In this document: positions 1-7,284 of the stretch, piece after piece
Numbering within the stretch: position 1 is the stretch's first letter
Layout: every line of letters starts with the position of its first letter
Source of the DNA: JBAYVY01 sp041674345
Lineage (GTDB): Bacteria > Planctomycetota > Phycisphaerae > Phycisphaerales > Zrk34
Assembly (NCBI GenBank): GCA_041674345.1
Contig: JBAYVY010000098.1
Location: forward strand, 1-10,710
Reading direction: 5' to 3'
DNA length: 10,710 bases
Notes under the pieces: model-generated
The model's database searches: none
What the model saw: only the letters and a program-made list of their open reading frames with translations
What the model was told of the DNA's origin: nothing
Made by a program: the position numbers and the translations under genes

Positions 1-2
1 CG

Positions 3-95
3 GGGGTGAACAACGACGGGGTCAAGCCGTTCACGCCCGATATTCTCGGCGGTCGCATCCAGGAAACGATGAACAAGAACGCCGCGGTCGCGTGA
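3..95 (+). CDS. C-terminal end of an unidentified protein (5' part outside the window)
   Basis: An open frame enters the window and reads GVNNDGVKPFTPDILGGRIQ, then ten more residues, before TGA at 93-95. The stop shares its last base with the ATG of the next frame (TGATG), an arrangement typical of translationally coupled operon genes, so this is probably the real end of a gene lying upstream. Thirty residues are too few to assign a family. Because the next frame is a FapA remnant, the missing gene may belong to the same motility or surface cluster, but that is only a guess from position. Confidence 0.45.
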   Translation, partial: GVNNDGVKPFTPDILGGRIQETMNKNAAVA

Positions 96-977
96 TGCGC
101 GAAAGCGCATGCGCGGTTCTGACAAGAAGCGGTCATGACAGCATCGCCGGCGGGGTGAAAGCCGTCGTCTCAGCCGATGCGATGACCGCGCGAATTTACT
201 GGCAACTGAAGGCGGACGCGAAAACCATCAGCATCTCGCCGCACTTGCAGGTGCCGGGCAACGTTGAAAATCGGCGGCTCGCTGCACGCCCTCGGCGGAA
301 TCGCCGCCAAGAACAACAGTCAGGCCCAGATCAAAGGCGATCTTCACGCCCGGTATCTCAATTCCTTCAGCCGACTGGTCAAACGCAACGCGATCATCGA
401 ACGCGAAATCATCAATTGCCAGTGGGATGTCGAGGGCGATCTGCTGATCCCCAACGGCGAATTGATGGGCGGCAAGACTTACGTGGCGGGAGCCATCCAT
501 ATCAAATTGCTCGGCTCGCCGGCCGGGGAACGCACCGTTCTGATGCTGGCCAGCATCCAGGCGGTCGAACAATGGGTCGCCCGGACGGAAGAGGCGTTTC
601 GGCAAACGCGGACGCAACTGACCGCCACCGAAGCGGAGTTGGAAAACCTCAAAAACATGCCAAACGCTCCGCCGGCAATTCGGGAAAAACTGACGGAGCC
701 GATGTTTGAACAAAGCAACTTCAGGGAAACCATGAAAGCACTGGTTTCCAGGAAGCTGACTCTTCAGAAACATCAGGAGCAGCATTGCAAGGTGGACCTG
801 CATGTGCAGCAAGTGATAAAGCCCGGCACGGTCATCGTATGCCGCGGTTTGCGGGGCTTTGCGAGAGCTTGCTATGCGGCACACCAGCACCAACCAGAAT
901 TCAATGGGCGGAGAAGGATTCGAACCTTCGAAGGCTTACGCCAGCAGATTTACAGTCTGCCCCTTTTGGCCACTTAG
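95..977 (+). pseudogene. Degraded FapA-like (DUF342) gene: internal deletion, frameshift and eroded 3' end
   Basis: FapA/DUF342 proteins are usually 450-650 residues: an N-terminal domain, a long right-handed beta-helix of short Gly-rich repeats, then a coiled coil. Here the first frame (ATG 95) gives an N-terminal stretch with GVKAVVSADAMTARIYW and PHLQVPGNVE. Near base 262 the homology jumps to another frame (IGGSLHALGGIAAKNN, then KGDLHARYL, GELMGGKTYVAG and LLGSPAGERT), which match the end of the DUF342 beta-helix. A predicted coiled coil follows (roughly bases 560-780, LTATEAELENLK), then a short strand ending KPGTVIVC near base 843. After that the family pattern fades, and the open frame runs antisense into the tRNA until TAG at 975-977. 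Most of the N-terminal domain and many beta-helix turns are missing. The overlap with the upstream stop suggests that ATG 95 was the original start. A single-base sequencing error could explain the frame change but not the missing beta-helix. In other bacteria FapA is linked to flagellar or cell-surface functions; this copy is unlikely to work. Confidence 0.7.
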
Positions 978-987
978 GTATCCACCC
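905..987 (-). tRNA. tRNA-Tyr (anticodon GTA)
   Basis: The minus strand folds into a complete class II tRNA of 83 nt. The acceptor stem is GGGTGGA (981-987) pairing with TCCGCCC (906-912) with one G-T pair, and the discriminator base is A (905). The anticodon arm is GCAGA/TCTGC enclosing loop CTGTAAA, so the anticodon is GTA (951-953 on the plus strand). A long variable arm (GGC-GTAA-GCC) fits Tyr, and the T arm is GAAGG-TTCGAAT-CCTTC. CCA is not encoded, so it must be added after transcription. The fapA remnant overlaps it on the other strand. Confidence 0.97.
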
Positions 988-1003
988 AATAAAGGGACAT
1001 GAC

Positions 1004-1031
1004 ATTTTACCGGCTTTGACCGAATGTTCAA
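1004..1031 (-). promoter_or_regulatory. Sigma70-like promoter of the tRNA-Tyr gene
   Basis: On the minus strand TTGAAC (1026-1031) is followed after 16 bases by TAAAAT (1004-1009), a good match to -35 and -10 consensus hexamers. The -10 lies 16 bases before the tRNA 5' end, which leaves a leader of roughly ten bases, as expected for a tRNA transcript. An 8-bp tandem duplication (TCTTAGTC at 1052-1059 and 1060-1067) lies just upstream of the -35; its role is unknown. Confidence 0.6.
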
Positions 1032-1083
1032 CGCGCACCCCCATCCCGTGCTCTTAGTCTCTTAGTCGCTCATCGCTTTCTTC

Positions 1084-1482
1084 TCAATGCACCAGTCCCG
1101 CTCCGCCGGTCGCCGGCATATCCATTCCCTCGTCTAACGCCTCTTCCCCGCCGGCGGTTTGCGCCACCAGCACCATCGCTTTGCGCATCACGTCCAGGTA
1201 ATCCATCTGCGATTGCTGCATGTGTGCGATCAGCGGGTGGGCGGCGACCGCCGATTGGAGTTGTTCGAGCTTGTGCTTGTCTTCCACCTCGATGGGTTTG
1301 CCCGCGTGCTGTTTTTCCGCCAGTTTTTGCAGATGCCGGTTGAAATCGGTGATCAGCCGCTGCGTGGCGATGTCCTTGTCGAGCGATTCGGTCGCCGCGG
1401 AGAACGTCTTGGCCGAGGGATGTTCACGGATCAGTTCGCCGAGGTGTTTGGCCGCCTCTTCAATTTTCGTCATGTCGGTCAT
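1084..1482 (-). CDS. YlbF/YmcA (Com_YlbF) family protein
   Basis: The 132-residue product is almost all alpha-helical and shows the family layout: an N-terminal AKHLGELIREHP segment, then D.A.QRLITDFNRHLQKLAEKQ (about residues 40-60), a linker with GKPIE, and a second helix pair that includes LEQLQSAVAAHPLIAHM (about 75-95). The tail is short, acidic and Gly-rich. In Bacillus, YlbF and YmcA join YaaT in a complex that tunes RNase Y and developmental phosphorelays; most family members elsewhere are uncharacterised. ATG 1482 was chosen because the family match begins there and the upstream in-frame residues have no such character. An ATG three codons later is also possible, and no strong Shine-Dalgarno site is seen. 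The gene is divergent from rnr, and its 3' end lies 96 bases from the tRNA on the same strand. Confidence 0.75.
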   Translation of the reverse strand: MTDMTKIEEAAKHLGELIREHPSAKTFSAATESLDKDIATQRLITDFNRHLQKLAEKQHAGKPIEVEDKHKLEQLQSAVAAHPLIAHMQQSQMDYLDVMRKAMVLVAQTAGGEEALDEGMDMPATGGAGLVH

Positions 1483-1522
1483 GATGTTTCTCGGTGGAAA
1501 GTTGGAAATATCATACAGGGGC

Positions 1523-1649
1523 AATGACGAATGACGAAATCCGAATGACGAATCAAACCCGAAATCCGAAACTCGAAACCGTTGGCCGCCTGTTTCGGAT
1601 TTTCGAGTTTCGAGCTTGATTCGTCATTCGGATTTCGTCATTCGTCATT
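1523..1649. repeat. 127-bp palindromic (MITE-like) element with 34-bp perfect terminal arms
   Basis: Bases 1523-1556 and 1616-1649 are perfect inverted copies of each other over 34 bases. Each arm is itself built from repeated modules: AATGACGA, then ATGACGAAATCCGA, then ATGACGAATC. The inner halves (1557-1579 and 1592-1615) are made of permuted TCCGAAAC and CTCGAAAC modules and pair imperfectly (for example CGAAAC 1574-1579 with GTTTCG 1592-1597). The centre is short and GC-rich. It fills most of the gap between the divergent ylbF-like and rnr genes. No transposase gene or clear target-site duplication is seen. It resembles the low-complexity intergenic repeats seen in planctomycete genomes, which are often mis-annotated as short proteins. 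Confidence 0.85.
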
Positions 1650-1678
1650 TTCCAACCATCTCCGAACGCCAACCCACG

Positions 1679-1684
1679 TATAAT
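1679..1684 (+). promoter_or_regulatory. Perfect -10 hexamer placed for a leaderless rnr transcript
   Basis: TATAAT ends six bases before ATG 1691 of rnr, so a transcript started from it would begin at or next to the start codon. There is no purine-rich Shine-Dalgarno site in front of this ATG (the spacer is CCCTCC), which fits leaderless translation. No convincing -35 is seen 16-18 bases upstream, so the call rests on the -10 and its position. Confidence 0.4.
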
Positions 1685-1690
1685 CCCTCC

Positions 1691-4069
1691 ATGCACCCAC
1701 GCCTCCAATCCCGCATCATTCAACACGTCACCCACGACGCCTACGAACCGCAGAACGTCCGCCGCCTGGCCGACGCGCTGGGCGTCGCCGACGACCAGTT
1801 CGACGATTTTCAACAGGCCATCGGCCATTTGGTCGAAGCCGGCCAGATCGTCCTGGGCCCGACGAACCTCGTCCAACTGCCGCCCATCGGCCACGAAATC
1901 ACCGGGCGATTCAAACTCCACGAACGCGGCTTCGGCTTCATCCTCCCCGATTCCCCCAACGAACACGGCGACCTGTTCGTCCCCCCAGGCGATAACCTCG
2001 GCGCTCTCACCGGCGATATGGTCCGCGCCGAAGTCTCCCACCGCAAACGAGGCCGCGAAGCAGGAGTCACCGGACGCATCGTCGAAATCCTCCAGCGCGG
2101 CAAATCCACCTTCGTCGGCACACTCGATAAACGCGGCCAGCTCTACGTCGTCTTCCCCGATGGCCGCACCATCACCGACCCCATCATCATCCGGGATATC
2201 AAAGCGAAAAACGCCCGCATCGGCGATAAGGTCGCCGTCGAACTCACCGTCTGGCCCGCCCCCGGAACCACCCCCCGAACCGCCCCCGGAAGTGGAAGCC
2301 GCGCCACCGCCGAGGGCGTCATCACCGAAGTGTTGGGCGAGAGCGGCATGCCCGACGCCGAGACGCTCGGCGTGATCCGCGCCTACGGCCTGCACGACAA
2401 AATCAGCGACGACGCCATCGCCGAAGCACGTGAAGCGGCGCATGATTACTCGGCCAACGAAGCGGAATACTTCCGGGGGCGGCTCGATCTGCGCGATACC
2501 TTCACACTCACCATCGACCCGCCCGACGCCAAAGACTTCGATGACGCGATCAGCATTGCGAAACTCGATCATGCCGGGGGCGGGGGCGGGTATGAACTTG
2601 GCATTCACATCGCGGATGTTTCGACCTTCGTCCGCCCCGGCGCGGCGATGGATGAACAAGCCCGTGAGCGCGGCAACAGCGTCTATCTGCCGCGCCGCGT
2701 CCTGCCGATGTTGCCGGAGGTTTTGTCCAACGGCATCTGCTCGCTCCAGCCCGGCGTGCCCCGGCTGACCAAATCCGTCTTCATCCGCTACAACCACGAG
2801 GGTCACGTCCAAAACGCCCGCTATGCCAACGCGGTGATCCGCTCCGATTTCCGCCTGACGTACCTCGAAGCCGAGGCGCTGATCGCCGGCAAACCCGACG
2901 AGGCGAAAAAGCACAGCGTCGAGAACAACACCTACACCGATGAACTGCTGCGTCACCTGGCGATGATGAATGATCTGAGCCGGATCATCCGCAAGCGGCG
3001 GGTGCATGACGGGATGATTTCGCTGGACCTGCCGGAGGTCGAGTTGGTGTTCGACGACGATGGCCGGGTGATCGACGCGCACCCGGAGGACGATGCGTAC
3101 ACGCACAAACTGATCGAAGCGTTCATGGTTGAGGCGAACGAAGCGGTGGCGCGGGTGTTCAACGACATCGACATCCCCACGATTCGCCGGGTGCATCCCG
3201 ATCCCTCAGCCCACGACACAACGGAGCTGCGCAAGTTCGCGCGCGTGGCGGGATACAACATTCCCTCGAACCCCGGCCGCAAGGAATTGCAGGGCCTGCT
3301 CGAAGCCACCGCCGGCAAACCCGCGGCCAAGGCGATCCACCTGGCGGTGCTGAAAACGCTGACCAAGGCGGAATACAGCCCCGCGCTGATCGGCCACTTC
3401 GCGCTGGCCAGCGAACATTACCTGCACTTCACCAGCCCGATTCGCCGCTACGCCGACCTGACCGTGCATCGCTCACTGGAAGCGCTGCTCGAAGTGATGG
3501 GTTCCGACAAGGCGCTGCCCCGCGCCCCCGCCGCCCGCAAGCAGTTGACGCGCAAGCTGGAAGAAGACGATCGTTGCCCTGATGAAGCGACGCTCGTGGA
3601 GATCGGCCGGCACATTTCGACCACCGAACGCAACGCCGAATCCGCCGAACGCGAACTTCGCAAGTTCCTCGTGTTGCAACTGATGGTCAAACACGTCGGC
3701 GACGTGTTCCCCGCGACCGTCACCGGCTGCACCGGCTTCGGCATGTTCGTGCAAATCGACAAATACCTGATCGAAGGCATGATCCGCACCAACGAACTGC
3801 CGGGGGTGGGCGAGCGCTGGCGACTGGACGAACAGACCGGCGCGATGACCGCGCAGCGCTCCGGCCGGCGCATCGCCATCGGCGACACGTTCGAGGTGCA
3901 GATCGTCAAGGTCGATCTGCCCCGGCGTGAAATGGACCTGCGCATCATTGAGACATCGCTGAAAAAAAGCGACAAGCCGAAGCTGAAAACGCAGGCCGAG
4001 AAGGCGAAACCCGAACACAAAAAGTTCGGCGGCGCACAACACAAAAAAAGCGGCAAGCGCAGGCGATGA
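1691..4069 (+). CDS. rnr: Ribonuclease R (RNase II/RNB family 3'-5' exoribonuclease)
   Basis: The 792-residue protein degrades RNA processively from the 3' end, including structured RNA, in the cytoplasm. Order of parts: an N-terminal winged-helix-like segment (about 1-60); OB/cold-shock domains (about 70-235) with FKLHERGFGFILPD; a Pro/Gly-rich linker (about 193-210); the RNB catalytic domain (about 255-600); an S1 domain (about 670-752) with TGCTGFGMFVQID; and a Lys-rich tail. The catalytic motif IDPPDAKDFDDA supplies D276, D282, D284 and D285, in the same spacing as the four metal-binding Asp residues of E. coli RNase R. HIADVSTFVRPG, RGNSVYLPRRVLPMLPEVLS and HFTSPIRRYADLTVHR are further family signatures. 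The length matches the family. The in-frame extension up to 1616 lies in the palindromic repeat and was rejected; ATG 1691 is where homology starts. The R-M genes follow after 24 bases. Confidence 0.96.
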   Translation: MHPRLQSRIIQHVTHDAYEPQNVRRLADALGVADDQFDDFQQAIGHLVEAGQIVLGPTNLVQLPPIGHEITGRFKLHERGFGFILPDSPNEHGDLFVPPGDNLGALTGDMVRAEVSHRKRGREAGVTGRIVEILQRGKSTFVGTLDKRGQLYVVFPDGRTITDPIIIRDIKAKNARIGDKVAVELTVWPAPGTTPRTAPGSGSRATAEGVITEVLGESGMPDAETLGVIRAYGLHDKISDDAIAEAREAAHDYSANEAEYFRGRLDLRDTFTLTIDPPDAKDFDDAISIAKLDHAGGGGGYELGIHIADVSTFVRPGAAMDEQARERGNSVYLPRRVLPMLPEVLSNGICSLQPGVPRLTKSVFIRYNHEGHVQNARYANAVIRSDFRLTYLEAEALIAGKPDEAKKHSVENNTYTDELLRHLAMMNDLSRIIRKRRVHDGMISLDLPEVELVFDDDGRVIDAHPEDDAYTHKLIEAFMVEANEAVARVFNDIDIPTIRRVHPDPSAHDTTELRKFARVAGYNIPSNPGRKELQGLLEATAGKPAAKAIHLAVLKTLTKAEYSPALIGHFALASEHYLHFTSPIRRYADLTVHRSLEALLEVMGSDKALPRAPAARKQLTRKLEEDDRCPDEATLVEIGRHISTTERNAESAERELRKFLVLQLMVKHVGDVFPATVTGCTGFGMFVQIDKYLIEGMIRTNELPGVGERWRLDEQTGAMTAQRSGRRIAIGDTFEVQIVKVDLPRREMDLRIIETSLKKSDKPKLKTQAEKAKPEHKKFGGAQHKKSGKRRR

Positions 4070-4093
4070 ATCAAAATACCGAGGCAAACGTCA

Positions 4094-4930
4094 ATGACAC
4101 CCTATAAGGAATTCGCCATTCGATTCAAGCTATTGATTAGCAAGAATCCGCATTTGATTACGACCACGTTGAGTAACATTTTTACAATGCGACTGATCGG
4201 CAACAAGACGCACGGTGATCTGGCGGAAATCGCCATCGCGGAGTTCATCAACCAGTACATGTATGACTTCCGCTCCGTCCATGTCGGCAAAGATTTGTAT
4301 CGGGCCAAGGAACACGAAGAAGACATCAAAATCATCAACGAGGTTACAAAAGCGGAGTTTCCGCTGAGTCTCAAGGCCTACGGGGATGGTCCATTGCAAC
4401 TTTCCACGGACAAAAACTTTCAGATGTTCCCGGCGCTCCAAAAGATGGGAAATTTGATCGAAGGCAAAAAAGCGATAGCCGCTCTTTGGGCCGATCCCGT
4501 GTTTGCTGAATTCAGCAGTTTGAATGTTCTGCCCCTTATCTATAACGAGAAAAAACAGCGCTGCAATGTTCTCGTGTTCGATCACGAGAAGGCACAACAG
4601 GAAATCGCCAAAATTGTTTATGAAGACGAAGGAAAGGGTCGGAAACATCCTGTGTATCGTTTTTACGACCGAGCCGGTGATTATGTCTGCGAAGTGCGCT
4701 ATGGCAGCGGAACCGCAAACGCGCTTCAAAGGGGTCTTTGGACGCATACAAAAAACGGGTTGAAATACTTCGACAGCATGACGGATGGCTGGATCACTTA
4801 CGCTCACAATGTAGTGCTGGTGAAACTTTTTTCGCATGCGCTGCTTGCCACGTCGGTGGGCCATGAAGCGGCGCTGGAAGAATTAAAAAGGGACATCGAA
4901 AACCAGAAACAGACGACGGTAAAATACTGA
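4094..4930 (+). CDS. Putative type II restriction endonuclease
   Basis: The 278-residue protein sits one base upstream of a DNA adenine methyltransferase, the classic layout of a type II restriction-modification pair. Its N-terminal half contains MRLIGNKTHGDLAEIAIAEF (32-51), VGKDLYRAKEHEEDI (64-78) and FPLSLKAYGDGPLQLSTDK (89-107). A helix Glu (E45), an Asp (D77) and SLK (92-94) are laid out like a PD-(D/E)xK nuclease core with Ser in place of the second acidic residue. That reading is inference; I do not recognise the specificity or the subfamily. The C-terminal third has aromatic and basic residues that could contact DNA. The start ATG 4094 has GAGG nine bases upstream; ATG 4187 (M32) is a weaker alternative. 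GC content is clearly lower than in flanking genes, which suggests horizontal acquisition. No controller (C) gene is visible. Solid evidence: the pairing with the methyltransferase. Less certain: the active-site assignment. Confidence 0.7.
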   Translation: MTPYKEFAIRFKLLISKNPHLITTTLSNIFTMRLIGNKTHGDLAEIAIAEFINQYMYDFRSVHVGKDLYRAKEHEEDIKIINEVTKAEFPLSLKAYGDGPLQLSTDKNFQMFPALQKMGNLIEGKKAIAALWADPVFAEFSSLNVLPLIYNEKKQRCNVLVFDHEKAQQEIAKIVYEDEGKGRKHPVYRFYDRAGDYVCEVRYGSGTANALQRGLWTHTKNGLKYFDSMTDGWITYAHNVVLVKLFSHALLATSVGHEAALEELKRDIENQKQTTVKY

Positions 4931-4931
4931 T

Positions 4932-6089
4932 ATGGAAACGCTCTCTCTTTTCGATGACGTGGGCATTGCGAACGTGGTCGCGCCCACGTTCCGCACCGTG
5001 CGGACGGAGGGTATCAAGTATGCCGGTTCCAAGCTGAAACTTTTGCCGCACATATTGGCGCTGGTCGGCAAGGTGAAGCCGCGGACGGTTATGGATGGAT
5101 TTGCCGGAACGACGAGGGTTTCGCAGGCGTTGGCGCAAAACGGATATACGGTGATCGCCAACGATGTATCGGCCTGGTCGGAGGTTTTCGCAACCTGCTA
5201 TCTGTTGAATGAGCATCCGCGATCTCACTATGTTCCCCTGATTGAACATCTCAACAATGTTCCGCCGGAGGACGGCTGGTTCACCGAGCATTACGGCGGC
5301 GACCCCGGAGACGGATGTTCCATCGGCGCGGACGGGCTGAAAAAACCCTGGCAAAGGAAAAACACACGGCGACTCGATGCGATCCGACGGGAAATAGATT
5401 CTCTGAAATTGTCATTCATTGAAAGAGCGGTGCTTCTCACCAGTTTGATCCATGCGCTGGACGCGGTGGACAGTACGCTGGGCCACTTTGCTTCGTATTT
5501 GAATGAATGGTCGGCGCGGTCGTACAAGATGCTGCATTTGAGGCCCCCAGCCCTTTTGTCTAAAGCGGCATCCCATCGGGTGTATCGGAAAGACATATTT
5601 GACTTGCTGCCCGATGTCGAGGTTGATCTGGCATATTTTGATCCGCCATATGGATCGAACAACGAAAAAATGCCGCCGTCGCGTGTTCGTTATTCCGCTT
5701 ATTACCATGTTTGGACAAGCGTGTGCCTGAATGACCAGCCGGAGGTTTTTGGAAAAGCCAAACGCAGATCGGATACATCCGATGTCATCGGTTCTTCGGT
5801 ATTCGAGGAGTTCCGAAGGGACGAGCACGGTCGTCTGATCGCGGTGAAGGCGATCAGAAAGACGTTACGAAGCGTCAAAGCCAAATACGTTTTGCTTTCG
5901 TACAGTTCCGGCGGGCGCGCCACGGCGGAAGAGTTGAACGAAGTCATTTCTGAAAACGGTAAACTCGTTGAACTTGTGGAAATGGACTACAAGAAAAATG
6001 TCATGGCGGACATGCGGTGGACGAACATGTGGATCAAAGATGCGGAATTGCCGAACAAGGAGTTCTTGTTTCTTGTCGAGAAGAAATAA
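4932..6089 (+). CDS. DNA N6-adenine methyltransferase (D12 class), partner of the upstream endonuclease
   Basis: The 385-residue enzyme should transfer a methyl group from SAM to adenine in the recognition site, protecting host DNA from the paired nuclease. Motifs are in the alpha/D12 order: motif X IKYAGSKLKLLP (28-39), SAM-binding motif I VMDGFAGTTRVSQAL (53-67), ANDVSAWSEVFATCYLL (motif II region), a central variable target-recognition part, and catalytic motif IV DPPY (237-240). YVLLSYSSGGRAT and NKEFLFLVEKK form the C-terminal strands. All key residues are present and the length is normal, so it is probably active. The ATG follows the endonuclease stop by one base, which points to co-transcription and translational coupling. 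Base composition matches the nuclease gene and not the GC-rich flanks. The specificity cannot be read from the sequence. Confidence 0.92.
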   Translation: METLSLFDDVGIANVVAPTFRTVRTEGIKYAGSKLKLLPHILALVGKVKPRTVMDGFAGTTRVSQALAQNGYTVIANDVSAWSEVFATCYLLNEHPRSHYVPLIEHLNNVPPEDGWFTEHYGGDPGDGCSIGADGLKKPWQRKNTRRLDAIRREIDSLKLSFIERAVLLTSLIHALDAVDSTLGHFASYLNEWSARSYKMLHLRPPALLSKAASHRVYRKDIFDLLPDVEVDLAYFDPPYGSNNEKMPPSRVRYSAYYHVWTSVCLNDQPEVFGKAKRRSDTSDVIGSSVFEEFRRDEHGRLIAVKAIRKTLRSVKAKYVLLSYSSGGRATAEELNEVISENGKLVELVEMDYKKNVMADMRWTNMWIKDAELPNKEFLFLVEKK

Positions 6090-6135
6090 AGGACACCGTG
6101 AATCGTTCGCTAAACAGCGAGAGGGAAGCGTGGTA

Positions 6136-7284
6136 ATGGGATCATTGAACCAGCGTCGTACGCCGGTGATTGACTGTACGGATTTGTACCACCCGCATCA
6201 GGATCCGGGGGATAATTTTGACATCATCGCGGCATTCGCGTTGCCGGAGATTGATTTGCGCGCGGTGATTTTGGACATCACCGACGATTTCCGCAAGCCA
6301 CGGGACGAGCAACCGGAGGGGCGGCGGGATCCGTTCGGGCCTCGTGAGCCGGGCATCGTGCCGATGATGCAGATGAATTACCTGTTTGATCGGGACGTGC
6401 CGCACGCGGTTTCGCCGTTCACACTGATGCGTTCGCCGGAGGACAAGATGCTGGATGCGCCGCGGTTTCAGCAGGCGGGGGTGGAGTTGATGTTGCGGGC
6501 GTTGCGGGAGTCGGAGGAGGCGGTGACGATTTTGGTTTTTTGTTCCTGCCGGACTTTGGCGGTGGCGTTGAATCGTGAGCCGGAGTTGTTTCATAAGAAG
6601 GTTCGGCGATTGTTGCTGAACATCGGGACGACCAGCGGGGAGATGTTCGATGTGGACTACGGCGAGCGGAAGCGTTTGCCGGTGAAGCCGGGGTCGGCGG
6701 GATACCGGGAGTGGAATGTGGAACTGGACCCGCACGCGTTTGTACGTGTGTTGCGATCAGGGTTGCCGATGGCGTTGTTTCCGTGCGCGTGCGAGGGCGG
6801 GCCGTTCGCCATGCACCGGCATGATTCGTATTACGATCTGGGCGGTCGCGGCTGGATTCGGCGGATGCACCCGCGACTTCGCAATTACCTGGCGTTTGTG
6901 TTCGAGCGGTCGAACCGCATGGACTTTCTGCGCGCGATGGAAATGCCCGCGCCGGAGGAGGCGTTGCAACGGCTGGACGCGACGAAGCACCATCACGTGT
7001 GGGAGACGGCGGTGTGGCTGGAGACGAGCGGTCGCAAGCTGGTGCGGCGGGCGGACGGCACGCATCGCATCGTGGCGGCGGATGAAATCGCGGCGGGCGA
7101 CGGGGTGCTGCCCAACGAGCAGCGGCCCTGCCGGTTGAACGTGCATGATGACGGGCGGTTTGATTTCGAGCTGATCGACGGCGAATCGACGGTGACGATT
7201 TACGATCGCGGAGAGGATTTGCAAGCGCACGCGGCGGCGATGGGGGAGGCGCTGACGGCGCTGTACGAATCGTTTGTTCCGTAA
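6136..7284 (+). CDS. Nucleoside-hydrolase-fold (IunH superfamily) protein, divergent
   Basis: The 382-residue protein shows the inosine-uridine nucleoside hydrolase fold. Near the N-terminus PVIDCTDLYHPHQDPGDNFD (10-29) corresponds to the DTDxxxDD calcium site, though with a Cys in the motif and a longer, Asp-rich loop. VTILVFCSCRTLAVALNREP (130-149) matches the segment around GpLTNlA, with Cys and Thr at usually conserved places. YREWNVELDPHAFVRVLRSG (190-209) matches the E-F-N...DP.A ribose-binding region. Classical members split nucleosides into base and ribose; here the altered motifs make the substrate uncertain, and another glycosidic substrate or a non-catalytic role is possible. The start ATG 6136 has GAGG eleven bases upstream and begins the homology; the upstream in-frame residues overlap the methyltransferase gene and look like noise. 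Spacing from the methyltransferase is 46 bases, but the GC-rich composition suggests resident DNA and not part of the R-M cassette. Confidence 0.72.
   Translation: MGSLNQRRTPVIDCTDLYHPHQDPGDNFDIIAAFALPEIDLRAVILDITDDFRKPRDEQPEGRRDPFGPREPGIVPMMQMNYLFDRDVPHAVSPFTLMRSPEDKMLDAPRFQQAGVELMLRALRESEEAVTILVFCSCRTLAVALNREPELFHKKVRRLLLNIGTTSGEMFDVDYGERKRLPVKPGSAGYREWNVELDPHAFVRVLRSGLPMALFPCACEGGPFAMHRHDSYYDLGGRGWIRRMHPRLRNYLAFVFERSNRMDFLRAMEMPAPEEALQRLDATKHHHVWETAVWLETSGRKLVRRADGTHRIVAADEIAAGDGVLPNEQRPCRLNVHDDGRFDFELIDGESTVTIYDRGEDLQAHAAAMGEALTALYESFVP

Noticed and set aside
1616..1690. Upstream extension of rnr starting at TTG 1616
   Set aside because: The added residues (MIRHSDFVIRHFP) are a translation of the palindromic arm, not RNase R sequence.
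1553..3196. 547-codon open frame on the minus strand antisense to rnr
   Set aside because: It is the reverse frame of a well-conserved RNase R gene with strong third-position GC bias. The product is low-complexity, with a Gly/Ser run mirroring the Pro/Gly-rich linker, and no domain is recognised.
4070..4093. Search for a terminator or promoter between rnr and the endonuclease
   Set aside because: The 24-base gap holds only a GAGG ribosome-binding site; there is no hairpin or promoter pair.
4130..4864. 244-codon minus-strand frame within the endonuclease gene
   Set aside because: It is antisense to a gene with coherent motifs and an R-M partner, and has no Shine-Dalgarno site or recognisable domain.
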